Below, in pieces: positions 53,401 through 64,000 of a stretch of DNA of 64,000 nucleotides. Source of the stretch: Adineta vaga. Its lineage: Eukaryota > Rotifera. The position numbers were made by a program, and so were the translations under genes. Location of the stretch: NCBI GenBank assembly GCA_021613535.1, contig CP075494.1, positions 6,634,001-6,698,000 of the forward strand, given 5' to 3'. The notes under the pieces are model-generated. The model did not search any database and was not told where the DNA came from. It was given only the letters and a program-made list of their open reading frames with translations. The stretch's first letter is position 1, and the number at the start of each line of letters is the position of its first letter.

Positions 53401-54678
53401 TGATGCTATTTCGTTATTTAGAAGAAAAAGATGTTTTCGAACGATATTATAAACAACATTTAGCTAAACGTTTACTATTAAATAAATCGGCTTCGGATGA
53501 TGCTGAAAAAAATATGATATCAAGATTAAAAACTGAATGTGGTTGTCAATTTACATGTAAATTAGAAGGAATGTTCAAAGATATATCTCTATCAAATACA
53601 ACAGCTGAAGATTTTCGTTTGTATGTCGCACAAAAACAGGTGAGAAAGAAATGTTCTGTATCATCACTATGAATATGTCTTTCATTTGAAATAGATAAAT
53701 TTACATGGTATTGATCTCACTGTTCGAGTGTTAACAACAGGTTTTTGGCCAACACAAACAACACATAATCAATGTAATTTACCAACTATGGTTCGAGAAG
53801 CATATCAATGTTTTCATCAATTCTATTTGAATAAACATAATGGAAGACAATTAACATTACAACCGAGTTTAGGTTCAGTAGATTTAACGGCTATTTTCTA
53901 TGGGAAACCAAAAGATGATGATGGAGATGGAGAATCAAGACCCACTACGACGACTGTAACATCGACAAAAGAACGAAAACATACATTACAAGTATCAACA
54001 TATCAGATGGTAATATTGATGTTATTCAATACAAAAGTATCATGGTCATTTGAAGTAAATTAATGACATTTTTGTTTTTTCTTTATCTTTTATGTAATTT
54101 AAGGAAATGCATCAAGAAAGTGATATAAGTGAAAAAGATTTACATCGTGCATTATTACCATTATCAATGGGTAAAGCAAATCAACGAATATTTCTTAAAG
54201 AATCGAAAACCAAAGAAATACAATCATCAGATCGTTTTGTTGTGAATGATTCGTTTACATCGAAATTATTTCGTGTTAAAATCAATCCGATGACAGCGAA
54301 ACTTGAAAGTGATCCTGAACGACAAGAAACAAGAAATAAAGTTGATGATGATCGTAAGCATGTTATTGATGCTGCTCTTGTACGTATTATGAAAACAAGA
54401 AAAACAATGACACATACACAACTAATTTCTGAAGTATGTTTTCTGTTGACATATTTTGTTGCTTTATTTTATTTCAATCTCGTTGTTTTAGGTTATACAT
54501 CAACTAAAAGCAAGATTTATGCCTAGTCCTGTTTTTATAAAAAAACGAATTGAAAGTTTAATTGAACGAGATTATTTATCACGATCAATGGATGATAGGT
54601 AAATCAGAAAATATTCAATTTTCTATCTGATTGATTTTGTTTTTATTCTCTAGGAAAATGTATACTTATGTTGCTTAA
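47429..54678 (+). CDS. CUL3: Cullin-3
   Basis: Scaffold of BTB-Cullin3-RBX1 ubiquitin ligases. Thirteen exons: 47429-47491, 47541-47741, 47798-48072, 52312-52426, 52498-52639, 52706-52941, 53068-53130, 53191-53304, 53361-53639, 53695-54054, 54104-54433, 54492-54598, 54654-54678. They join in frame to 769 residues; human CUL3 has 768. The N-terminal repeat includes [19 protein letters not shown], part of the BTB-adaptor-binding region. The cullin-homology region has [16 protein letters not shown] and [16 protein letters not shown]. The C-terminal winged helix ends YTYVA, with the neddylation lysine in RIMKTRK at about residue 713. All introns are short except intron 3 (48073-52311, 4.2 kb), which contains the alpha2/delta gene on the other strand. 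A pyrimidine-rich acceptor (AG at 47413-47414) lies 14 nt before the ATG. Confidence 0.97.
48150..51966 (-). CDS. CACNA2D: Voltage-gated calcium channel alpha2/delta subunit
   Basis: Extracellular, membrane-anchored auxiliary subunit that traffics and tunes Cav channels. Four exons (51966-50559, 50502-49999, 49942-49244, 49183-48150) give 1214 residues in frame. A signal peptide ([15 protein letters not shown]) is followed by the VWA_N region and then a VWA domain with a complete MIDAS: DCSES (about 287-291), the Thr in GGTSEF and the Asp in [14 protein letters not shown] just before it is a Cache-type strand. A second Cache region contains [12 protein letters not shown], and the C-terminal part is Cys-rich ([14 protein letters not shown]). 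The end is a hydrophobic stretch ([16 protein letters not shown]), which fits a GPI-anchor signal or a short membrane anchor. The whole gene lies inside cullin-3 intron 3, antisense to it. A splice acceptor ends 15 nt upstream of the ATG. Confidence 0.93.
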
Positions 54679-56093
54679 ACAAATCAATAAGTGCTCTTTT
54701 ATATGATATATTTTCTGTAATACATGAAATTTATTAATCTTTTTCTACTTGTCATTGTTCACAGAATTTTGTATCTTCTCAATTTCTCTCTTTCTTTTCT
54801 ATTATCATTACAATTTATGTTTTTCTCTATGAAATATATAAACTCGACTCAGATCTGTATAAATTGTGTATTTGTGTATGTATCTGTTTAAATTGATACT
54901 TTATAAATAATTAATATTTGAATGAATATAATTTTGTTGAGTGCACGAATTTTCCTTTGAATTCATGATCAAGGAATGTTCGTAGTCGACAAAAAAAATG
55001 GGAGGAAAACGATTTGGTCGATACGAATGAGTGCAGTGTTGATCAAAAAGTGATGTAGAAATACTTCCAAGACTGTAAGCAAGATGAAGACAAGATCTAT
55101 GATCAACAATTTGTGCATCAAGCAATGATGTAAATCTTAGATTGACAAATCAGTGAACCGATCAACTGATTACATAATCGATCAAGAAGATATAGCAAAT
55201 TATATTCATTTCAATGCTAATCTCTGCGTTACAATTATGAAAAGGGTATGAAATACTCAGTATGGTATTGATATATGTTTATTCACGAATGGATATGAAT
55301 TTTATAATGATAGTAAAAAATTTAATTTGAAAATCATAACAATCTAGATGTTTTATATAGAAAGTATATTCATTTCTTTTTACTTACTAACAATCCACTG
55401 AAAATATCAAATACAATTTCACATGACATTACTTTATTTGTTATTTCAACTTGATATTTACTAAGCTATATGTCAATGATGTTAATGTTTAAGATCTGGA
55501 ATCAATCCATTATCTCATTTATCTTTTTATTCAATGAGTATTTCTAAGAACTTTATTGATAATTTCTATAGAACTAATAAACAATGACATATCTTTCACC
55601 AATGAAGCATATTTTGTTTTGACTGGTTTGAAATATACTAGTAGTTCAAAAGATACTCTCTGATATCCTATCTGTATATCTATCTATTTTTCGTTCTTCT
55701 CTATGCATTATTTATAGATAGATACATCATTTACACAAACTGTATATTTCGATAAGTTTATTCTGAAATAATTATTGACCAATAGATGAAAAGCATAAAA
55801 AATCATACAATAATGACGTCGTTTTATATGTTCAAATTCTTAGAACTTCAGCACACATCGATAAAATAATATTCTTAATTACAGATTTTTGCATAATGAC
55901 GAAATAGTCATACTATAAACTTTTCTTACTTTTTTTCATATCAATGCTTTACTTCTGAAATATAGACAGAAATAATGCGTTGAATGTATAAGGTTAAATA
56001 TTCACCTTGCTTAATAAGTCAAGCGTGGTTACTGTATCTCTATTTCATAATAATGTAATAAACCGTACGTATGACACTTTTCCTTGATATCCA
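54679..56093. other. Intergenic region after CUL3
   Basis: About 1.4 kb of AT-rich DNA between cullin-3 and the CABIT-like gene, both on the + strand. It should hold the cullin-3 3' UTR and the next promoter. No further exon was recognised. Confidence 0.45.
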
Positions 56094-57950
56094 ATGCATG
56101 CATCATCATTGATACCTATTTCTTTACCATCAGATAGTAAAGAGAAACTTGAAAATTTAATAAAAGATTTATCAAAAATTAAATGGGAAAAAGGTGAATA
56201 TTATTTTCATAATTTTATTGATTATTATCAATTACCTCAAATTATTCTTGTTGAACAAACATGGAATACAGAGTTTACGAAAGAACAATGGTTGTATTTA
56301 CAAACAATTTATGATCGTTATTTAATTACTGCTTCACCAATAACTAACAAACAGACAATTTCATCTGAAAAATATCTTATTCCTGATTGGTTTCAAGGTG
56401 AATGTCGTATTTTATCAAAAAGTCCGACATTAAAAAAACGTTGGTGGGTTTTTCAAGGTGCATTTGAATTATATCGTTTTGAATTACCACGTTCAATAAA
56501 AATTCTTTGTCATACACCAGCACATCTCAAAACAAGTAATGGTGAATGGAAGAAAATAGTCTTAAATAAAAATGCTTGTTTCAATGTTATACGACGTGAA
56601 AAATATCAATCACGTGTAAAAAATAGTAAAGATGAATTATCTATTAGCGAACCAAAAGAAGCATTTATTATTGAAGATCCAACAAATCATGATGAATTTA
56701 TTATTCCACCTGGTGTTCCACTTCGCTTTGCAACATTAATTAAAGAACATGAATTACATGTACAATATCAAAATCATACTGGAAGTTTTACATTTCCAGA
56801 AATTCTTATGCGTTATGAATTTCCTCTTGATATAGAAATTCAAACACATTTACCAATTGATCTAATGAATTTTAAAGCACAAATTAAATTAGAAAAATTT
56901 TGTGTAGCAAAAACGATTTTAGCTTATATTCTTGATAGTGAACAACCTCGAATGGTTGAACTTTCTCCTTTAACTCAATTTACGATTCGTTGTGCTAAGT
57001 AAACTTGAAAAGAAGTTATGTTTAGTTTGAAAGATATTTTTATTACTTAGATGTTTAACATATGGTTTACCACAACAAGATGAGAAATCTAATGAGAAAT
57101 TTGACGAAAAAGAATATCAAGCTTATGAAGATGTTCGAAGTAAAATGAACACTGTTTTTGATAATGTAGCAGAAATCTATCGAGGAAAAATTCAAGTTGG
57201 TACTGCAGAAGAAGTATGTAATTCATTCTTGAATTGAATATTTCTTTTTAATCAAAATACATTCTTAGGTTGAATGTATCGAGCGGGCATATGAACTTAG
57301 TGTGAAAATGTGGAATGATGGGAAAAAACCAATTGAACAAACTTATTTATCAGTTGAAGAAGCTTTCAAAGTTATAAAAGAAAATGTCAAAGAAGAAATA
57401 CCTAAACCTGAAATACAACCAAAACGATTTACTGTTCATGCGAGTGCCGATCCAAGTAACATTTAATTCTCCATTGTTTCATTTGTTTCCCTCTAATCTT
57501 TGTATTGCAGGTAATCCATACAATGAAGTTATTGATTATGAAAATATGGATGCTGTAAATAAAACTAATGAAGAACGATTATCAAAAAAAGATGAGAATA
57601 GATCGAAATCATTATCGAAACGATCATCAAGTTCAAAACGTCAACAACAACAACCACCACCTAAACAACCAGCTCTTGTTGTTCAACAATTACCACCACC
57701 AATGTTATTACCTCCGTAAATATTCAATGAATTTTATGAAAAGAAAGGTTTTCTTATTGCTTCCATTTCAGAGAATCATTTGAAAAGACGATTAAGGCAA
57801 TTCCAGAAATACTCTATACTGAATTTCTTCCACCGACTAAATCAAAGTAAGAATATTGCTCAATTTATCATTGATGTTTTCTTTCTTACTTTCTTTCTTT
57901 CTTTCAATAGAAAATCCAGTAAATCTAGCAATCATGAATCATCTAAATAA
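56094..57950 (+). CDS. CABIT-domain-like protein (possible THEMIS/GAREM relative)
   Basis: Six exons (56094-56998, 57051-57213, 57269-57455, 57511-57715, 57772-57846, 57911-57950) join in frame to 524 residues. The N-terminal half resembles tandem CABIT modules, the fold of THEMIS and GAREM signalling adaptors. It has FHNFIDYYQLPQIILVEQ (a domain start that matches the LPQ-V pattern), then KYLIPDWFQGECRIL and a later FPEILMRYEFPLDIEI that could open a second module. The middle has a helical segment (YQAYEDVRSKMNTVFDNVAE). The tail is low complexity, Ser/Lys then Gln/Pro-rich. The family match is by eye from short patterns and is not certain. It could instead be a lineage-specific protein. No enzyme motif is visible. 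AATAAA at 58116-58121 is a likely poly(A) signal. Confidence 0.55.
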
Positions 57951-58115
57951 CTTGAACTTTTAAGAAACTTTACTTTATTTTCGAAGAAAAAAAAATATAT
58001 ATAGTAAAAAAAACACACAACGTTTGTATTATGTTAAAGAAGATCGATGTGCAACTATACACAAAATTAAAGGAAGATAAGCTGCTAAAATATAGTTGAA
58101 AGTTGTATTATTTAC

Positions 58116-58121
58116 AATAAA
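58116..58121 (+). promoter_or_regulatory. Polyadenylation signal of the CABIT-like gene
   Basis: AATAAA 166 bp after the stop codon, in the 244-bp convergent gap before the ATG9 stop. Confidence 0.5.
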
Positions 58122-58194
58122 TATACATATCTATTAATGAAAAGATAGAGCAGAAAAAAAACTATCACATAGAAAGAAAGAAGATAATTATCAA

Positions 58195-61100
58195 TTAACA
58201 TTTGGTATCATCATTTTGATCTTCTTTAATATGTTCAAGTTCTTCATATTCACCATGTTTATATTTATGTCTTAACTAAATAATAAAATAGGTTTTAGAG
58301 AAAATATAAGTAAAGAAAAATAGTACTTACTTCATGCATAAATAAACAAGAAACATTCATATCTAATTGAGCAGCACTTGAAAAAGTTTGTAAAGGTGCC
58401 ATTGAACCGGAGAAATAAGCTGAATTCGATGATTCAAACATTTGTGCATGAATTCTATAAAAAGAAAAGAAAAGAAAAGAAAAGAATAGAGGAATAATAG
58501 AAACCAAAATATTAGTTATACTTTGAAAGAACACCCAATGGTGCAAGACTTCGATATGGTAAATCAGCTTTTGATGCACTACTTTGAGCAAGTGAAGTAG
58601 ATGGTAATTGAGTTGACATTTGAATAGATGTATGTGGTAAAGAACCAAAATGAGAATATGTATTGGAATTATTTAATACTTTTGGTACTACCGATGATGT
58701 AGCTAGAAAGTAAATGTGAGTCATATCAGTATCCTTCAGTACTTAAATAACTATCTAGTTTGTCTAATGAATATCAATAATAATATGTAAATCTTACTTT
58801 GTGAATCATTATAGACACTTCGTTGTAATTGACCAAGTGATTGTTGTAAAACGGATGATGTTTGCATATTCTCCAAAGCTAAAAATACAACAGTATGTTA
58901 ACAAAAGAAAACTATAAGTTCAGTTTTAACCTCGTTCTTGTATCTTTTCGAGGTAAACTTCACATTGTTTTGGCATTTGCCATTTCGGATTTGTATGATG
59001 AAAATGCATTAATGATAATTCTAATTTACCATCATTTGTAATTCCTGCATCATTTTCTGGTTTAGCTCGAACTGGCGCAAACCACTATGTAACAAAAAGA
59101 AGTCTTATTAATTCTATCATAAGAAGAAAAAAAGTGTCTGTTTACTTTCAAATCACCATGTTTACCAACATCAAGTTGTGCAAAACTACACACATCACCA
59201 ACTCCTTGTACATCGACTGTATAATTTCGTAAGAAATCAATAATTTGTAATGATTTTCGACGTAAATGAAAGCACAAAATAATTGGTGTTACGAATGGAC
59301 TAAGTAATTCTTCAAGAAAATACACCTTGAATTAAAAGAAGAAACAAAATAATTTACAAAGAAAATTGAAGAGAAAACACAAAATTTACGTATTTCAATT
59401 GAAATATTTGTCCAAATTCACTTTGAACATAATCGGTATGTGCATGATCTTTCCAGGAATCAGGTTGATAATGAGTATGTGCAAGAACAAATTGTAACAT
59501 TTGTTCAGGATCGAAAACAGCATTCTAAAATATGAACAACAAGTTTCTATTTAAGCAAAATTAAAATCAATTGATCTGATTTATACTTCATCAGGTATTA
59601 AAGATCGACATACACCAAGTACAACTCCTAAACCAGTCATTAATGTTAACATATGTTCAACATTAAGTACATCTTCATCAACAATTGTTAATAGAATTAA
59701 AGCAGCTAAAATTGCACCGGCTGTAAAACTAATAAATCTAAAATAACAAAACAGAAAATTTCCGTATAGTCAAAGTGAAAAAAATCAATCGAATAGAAAA
59801 TATGTTACTTTGCTGTTTCAACAATACTGTAATTAACAAAGGATGTCATATAACCCATGGCTGGTTTATAACCACGATTTAACCGTTGATTCAATGAATG
59901 ATCCAGTTCATTAAAATGTCGTAAATAGAGTCGACCATAATTGCTCCATCGACGACTACCTAATACACCAGGTTCACGTCGAACAAGCTGAAGATTTCAA
60001 AAGTTTATGAATACATATTTTTGTTTTCGACAAACAAGAAACACTTTTATTTACTTCGGTATAACCATAAAATAAATTTAAAACTTGCCAAATAAATATA
60101 AATGGAGAAAGAAGAAGATTAGCAATACCATAAATTAGAATAAAACGTGATAATCTAAAATATTTTTGTTTTATATAAACGAAATAAATATTTTGATCAA
60201 AAAAAAACAAAACATACTGATTAGCTAAAGCTTCACGTTGACTATGAATTTTATATTCTTGTCGAAGATGCCATCGTTGATCGAAAGGTGAATACGGACC
60301 CCCTAATAGAATAAGAAAGATATATCTTACAGCGATACTAAAATTATTCAACAGAATTTTCCTCATAAGACTGTAATTAGAATACCGATAGAGTGAGTGC
60401 AATCAATTTCACATTCTATTTTATGTATCCCAAGAGATTTTGTTAAATAAGTCATTACTTACAGAAAAGAATTAAACGTAGATTAAATTTCAAGCCAGCT
60501 GTAAATGAAATTCTAGATAAAATTCAATCGAATACAAATTATTCTTTTTGTATATCAACTTACATATCACCTATAATCGGTAGATGCATTCTTAAAGGTA
60601 AAATTCCTTTGTTTACCAATGCTACTTCATAATTTTTAAAGCGTAACAATCGATTATGTATGTCCAATTCTGTTAAATTTGATTTATGTATGCATAAATG
60701 ATGTGTTCGTTGAGCAATTAATAATCGTTGTTGAACTTCATGCCATGTCATATTTGGTAGATCATTCTAAAATCACTATTCTTATTAAAACTATTCAATT
60801 TCAACAAATTCTTTCAAACCGGTTTTATGTCTAAAACTTGAGTATAAAATGATCGTATATTAAAATATGATGCTAGATTATACACGGCCCGAGTGAAACG
60901 ATAAATCCAATAGATAATTGAAAGTATAAGACACCAAGATGTTATTCGATACATACTATAAATACGGACGAAAATAAAACAGATGATGTATTTTAGATCA
61001 TAAATTTTTACTTATGAAGACATTGTTTAGGTGATTGAATGACTTGATGAATCTGTATTTTATCTGTCATATTTCTTGCTGCTGGACTGGAGCGAAATAG

Positions 61101-61513
61101 AAGTGGATAATCAACACATTGAACGAGAAGAATTGTAAATGAAACAATAAATACAAATTGTCTAGATTTGAACGAAAGAAAAGAGATGGTTCTCAAACAG
61201 AAGAACATCATTTCTTATTAAACTTACATAAGACCAAAGATTTCGGAAATAGCTATACAAAGGAAACCATGTTTTTGATGGTATTGATAGATTCGAACAA
61301 AGAAATCATCTAGATCTCTTTGATGACTCCATTTCGATTCTAAAAGAAGAAGAAGAAGTGAATTAATCAGACAAAAATATTAATATCAATAATCATACGT
61401 CTTTCATGAGTATTTTCATTTTCTTGTGTTTCAAATTGTATAAATGGAGATAATGTTTGTTCGTGTCCATCAAAAACATCATTCTCATCATTATTCACCG
61501 TTTCATAATCCAT
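58195..61513 (-). CDS. ATG9: Autophagy-related protein 9 (lipid scramblase of the phagophore)
   Basis: Multi-pass membrane protein that seeds autophagosomes and scrambles lipids between leaflets. It is read in about a dozen short exons from the ATG at 61513 to the stop at 58195, roughly 750-800 residues. The acidic N-terminus (MDYETVNNDENDVFDGHEQ) precedes WSHQRDLDDFFVRIYQYHQ. Membrane segments follow. The diagnostic ATG9 core is GPYSPFDQRWHLRQEYKIHS and FNELDHSLNQRLNRGYKPA, then FLEELLSPFVTPIIL and VGDVCSFAQLD. The C-terminal tail is Ser-rich and ends with the acidic stretch EHIKEDQNDDTKC. The core motifs are those shared by yeast and animal ATG9. An acceptor (AG at 61546-61545) precedes the ATG by 31 nt. 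Individual exon boundaries in the middle were not all fixed. Confidence 0.93.
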
Positions 61514-61546
61514 ATTAAAAACTGTTCATTGATTTTAAAAATATCT

Positions 61547-62603
61547 GAAAATTGTTATTTTCAAATTCGCACAAAAGTTAAACAGGTTATTACGAAAGAT
61601 CGAGCGTAAATGCAGAATATAAGATTTCGATAATATAGGTGTCGTGTTTTATTTTTCTCAAACGACTTTTTAACAAACATGTTATTAGATATTTTCGAAA
61701 GGGGAAGAAAAAGGAAATATGCTAAGCTTTCTCTACACCCTCAAATATCATAGAAAAACTAGTGATATAAGATCAAAAGTTATACAGATATTACATGAAT
61801 GTAAATATGTTTTTCAATGTAATATACGACTCAGGTGATTTGAATATATAAGTAATAGATAATGTATTTAAACCTTTCGTTGTTTTCTTATCTTTCGATT
61901 ATGAAACTCAACATCGACGTACACTAAATTAAATAAAACTCTCAGTTTTTATTCGATAAATACTTCTTCACTCTTATTCTCCCGATAAAATGTCATTTAG
62001 TATGACGTCTTTCCTAAGAACAAAACTCTCATAATGACTCTTATACATCTTACTAAACATTACAATTAATTTGTGCGTATTTAAGAATATTATAATTACT
62101 CATGTGAAAATCCTATTTCGTTTATTTCCCATTGTGCTCCTAACCCGGTAAGCAATCCTAATTAAAGTCTGATAAGATTGTTTAATGATTTAAATCCTAC
62201 AATCAATAATATTATTCTAACAGATATATTTGACAATGTATATCTGTAAAAATCTTACTACACAGATTAATTATTTTTCAAGCAGCTGAGTGTTTCGCAC
62301 GCTCAGATGACCATCTACAAATTTCATTGGTTGATTTTCAACCAATAAAATCTATTCAATCAATCCTCTACGAAAAAATTTATATTCATTTCAGTTTTTT
62401 TTTCGAGAATAGAGTTATACTTTCATTGGTAGTCTTTTTATCCATATATCGAAACTTGTCAAGCAAAAAAAAACTTGAACAAACTTTTATACGTACGACC
62501 TTGCCTTTAGCTGTAAGCGATATCCTTCCTTCGAGCATCGCTATTGGCATTAAGACGATAGATATAAAAGAGAAAAGAAATACGATAACTTACTGTTGTG
62601 TTG
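61547..62603. other. Divergent promoter region of ATG9 and the Rac/Mtl GTPase
   Basis: About 1 kb of AT-rich DNA between divergently transcribed genes. A T-rich acceptor-like stretch lies on the + strand near 62504-62514, about 90 nt before the Rac ATG. No coding exon was recognised. Confidence 0.45.
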
Positions 62604-63380
62604 ATGGCTAATAAATTAAATCCTCATCAAAGTGTACCAATTAAATTAGTAATAGTTGGTGATGGAACTGTCGGCAAAACTTGTATGTTAATTTCATTTA
62701 CAAGTAATACATTCCCGGAAGAATATATCCCAACAGTGTAAATCAAATCAATGTATTTTTATTTACAACCTATTAATTAATGTTTTGTTTTAGTTTTGAT
62801 AATTATACATCGAATATCATTGTTGATAATGTTAAAGTTTCACTTGGTTTATGGGATACAGCTGGTCAAGAAGATTATGATCGACTTCGACCATTATCCT
62901 ATCCTCAAACGGATGTATTCGTTCTTTGTTTTAGTGTAATTAGTCCAACATCATTTACAAATATAATTAATAAATGGATGCCTGAAATTCGACATCATTG
63001 TCCAGATAAGCCAGTTATTTTATGCGGTTTGTTATTGAATAGGTTTTACTCTATTTTTTTTCAATGTAATGATTAATTCATTTTTTAGGAACAAAAATTG
63101 ATTTACGTGAGGATCGAGATTTTGTTAATCAGTTACAAAAACAAAATATTCAACCAATTAAACGTGAACAAGGACAACGTTTATGTAAAAAAATTCGTGC
63201 TTCTAAATATGTTGAATGCTCAGCATTAACACAAAAAGGTCTTAAACAGGTTCGTGTTTATGTCGATAAAGTAACATCTTTTCAATTTTCTTTGTTTTAA
63301 AGGTTTTTGATGACGCTGTTCGTGCTGTATTATCACCAAAAACAACCAAAGTATCCAAAGCATCATGTCTTTTATTATAA
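62604..63380 (+). CDS. Rac/Mtl-like Rho-family GTPase
   Basis: Rho-family switch that controls actin and cell migration. Four exons (62604-62737, 62794-63026, 63089-63249, 63303-63380) give 201 residues in frame. The P-loop is GDGTVGKT, the effector loop YIPTVFDNY, then [28 protein letters not shown] and ECSALTQ. The end is CLLL, a geranylgeranyl-type CAAX box as in Rac1, but the preceding tail (TTKVSKAS) is only weakly basic. [10 protein letters not shown] and VLCFSVISP look closer to Mtl/Mig-2 than to Rac1. The start adds eight residues (MANKLNPH) before the core. A poly(A) signal AATAAA lies at 63532-63537, only 27 bp before the ATG of the next gene, on the same strand. Confidence 0.93.
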
Positions 63381-63531
63381 ATAGAAGATACGAGAATGTT
63401 TGAATCTCATTTAATACCGTTTTTCTTTTGTTTTTTATTCATTTTTTTAATCTTTCCAATTCTTTTTTACGCAAAACTATAACACAATTTTGTTTTCATA
63501 TAATGCATGGGTTTTTGTTTTGTTACTATGA

Positions 63532-63548
63532 AATAAATTTTTCTTTAG
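63532..63548 (+). promoter_or_regulatory. Rac poly(A) signal followed by a 3' splice acceptor for CKS
   Basis: AATAAA at 63532-63537 is followed by TTTTTCTTTAG, a good pyrimidine tract and AG ending at 63548. That AG is 16 nt before the CKS start codon. The order poly(A) signal, acceptor, ATG within 34 bp is what a downstream gene of a trans-spliced operon looks like. Confidence 0.5.
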
Positions 63549-63564
63549 ATATTCATACATCTGA

Positions 63565-63942
63565 ATGCCTGTAAAAGAAGTCTACTATAGTGATTCATAC
63601 AAAGATGATATATATGAATATCGGCATGTCATTTTACCACCTGAACAAGCTCAAATTGTTCCACGAACTCATTTACTTACCGAAACAGAATGGAGAAATT
63701 TAGGTAGGAAGATTCTAAGAAGAAAGTGTGTGAATGAAACTTGTTGTCTCTATAGGATTACAAATGTCTGCTGGATGGACACACTTTATGAATCATAATC
63801 CAGGTATGAATGAGAAGGCTTCATTTTTAAATTGATGATCTTATATTTTCTTGTAGAGATATAATCAAATTTGAGTATTCTTTTCGTTTTAGAACCACAT
63901 GTTTTAATTTTTCGTCGTCCATTGAATTTCTCCATAAAATGA
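63565..63942 (+). CDS. CKS1: Cyclin-dependent kinase regulatory subunit (CKS1/2, Suc1 family)
   Basis: Small CDK-binding protein that docks phosphorylated substrates on CDK-cyclin complexes. Three exons (63565-63703, 63756-63803, 63893-63942) join to 78 residues, the usual size (human CKS proteins have 79). YSDSYKDDIYEYRHV, HLLTETEWRNLG, GWTHFMNHNPEPH and LIFRRPL are the family hallmarks. The Arg of YEYRH, the Trp of EWRNLG/GWTHF and the Arg of FRRP form the phosphate pocket. The HNPEPH hinge that allows strand exchange is present (HEPEPH in most animals). The gene starts 184 bp after the Rac stop on the same strand. In combination with Myt1 in this window it is a second CDK1 regulator, but there is no sign of linkage beyond chance. 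Confidence 0.96.
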
Positions 63943-64000
63943 TTTATTTAGATCGTCTTAGTTTGTTTGTATATCGAAATCGTCGTCAGATATAATATGT

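Overview
The window reads as nuclear DNA of a small invertebrate with a compact, AT-rich genome. Coding regions are split by many short introns (mostly about 50-80 bp, GT-AG, with T-rich 3' ends). Metazoan-only genes are present: BCL9/Legless, a calcium-channel alpha2/delta subunit, RasGRP, a DPP6/10-like protein, a Fuseless-like protein and a tyrosine-decarboxylase-like enzyme. The Fuseless-like and tyrosine-decarboxylase-like genes favour a protostome. A bdelloid-rotifer-like genome is my best guess. That is inference from gene structure, an F-box/LRR gene and signs of trans-splicing, not proof.

Layout, left to right: the 3' part of a pyruvate dehydrogenase kinase (+); two tandem Rap-type small GTPases (-); a TTK/MPS1-like protein kinase (+); a large RasGRP-like Ras/Rap exchange factor (-); a 4.7 kb gene-free stretch; a DPP6/DPP10-like membrane pseudopeptidase (-); a 4.6 kb gene-free stretch; an aromatic amino acid decarboxylase (-); a small DEP-domain protein (-); an eight-pass Fuseless-like membrane protein (-); an F-box/LRR protein built from identical 84-bp exons (+); a Myt1-type kinase (-); a BCL9/Legless homologue (-); a 4.7 kb low-complexity divergent intergenic region; cullin-3 (+), which carries a complete alpha2/delta gene on the opposite strand inside one intron; a CABIT-like protein (+); ATG9 (-); a Rac/Mtl GTPase (+) followed closely by CKS1 (+).

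Functionally the set is mostly housekeeping and neuronal signalling. RasGRP and the Rap GTPases could act in one pathway. Myt1, CKS and the TTK-like kinase are cell-cycle genes. The decarboxylase, alpha2/delta, DPP6/10-like and Fuseless-like proteins point to neurons. No prokaryotic-type operon, CRISPR array, intact transposon, rRNA or convincing tRNA was seen. For 15 genes I joined exons by hand, and the reading frame was kept through every junction. ATG9, the Myt1 kinase and the DPP-like gene were read exon by exon, but not every boundary was fixed.

The most notable signals are: (1) a strong 3' splice acceptor 3-35 nt upstream of the predicted ATG in eight genes with no visible upstream coding exon, including a Rac-CKS pair that looks like an operon; (2) seven consecutive LRR exons of exactly 84 bp; (3) the alpha2/delta gene nested in cullin-3; and (4) enzyme-family members with altered active-site or signature residues.
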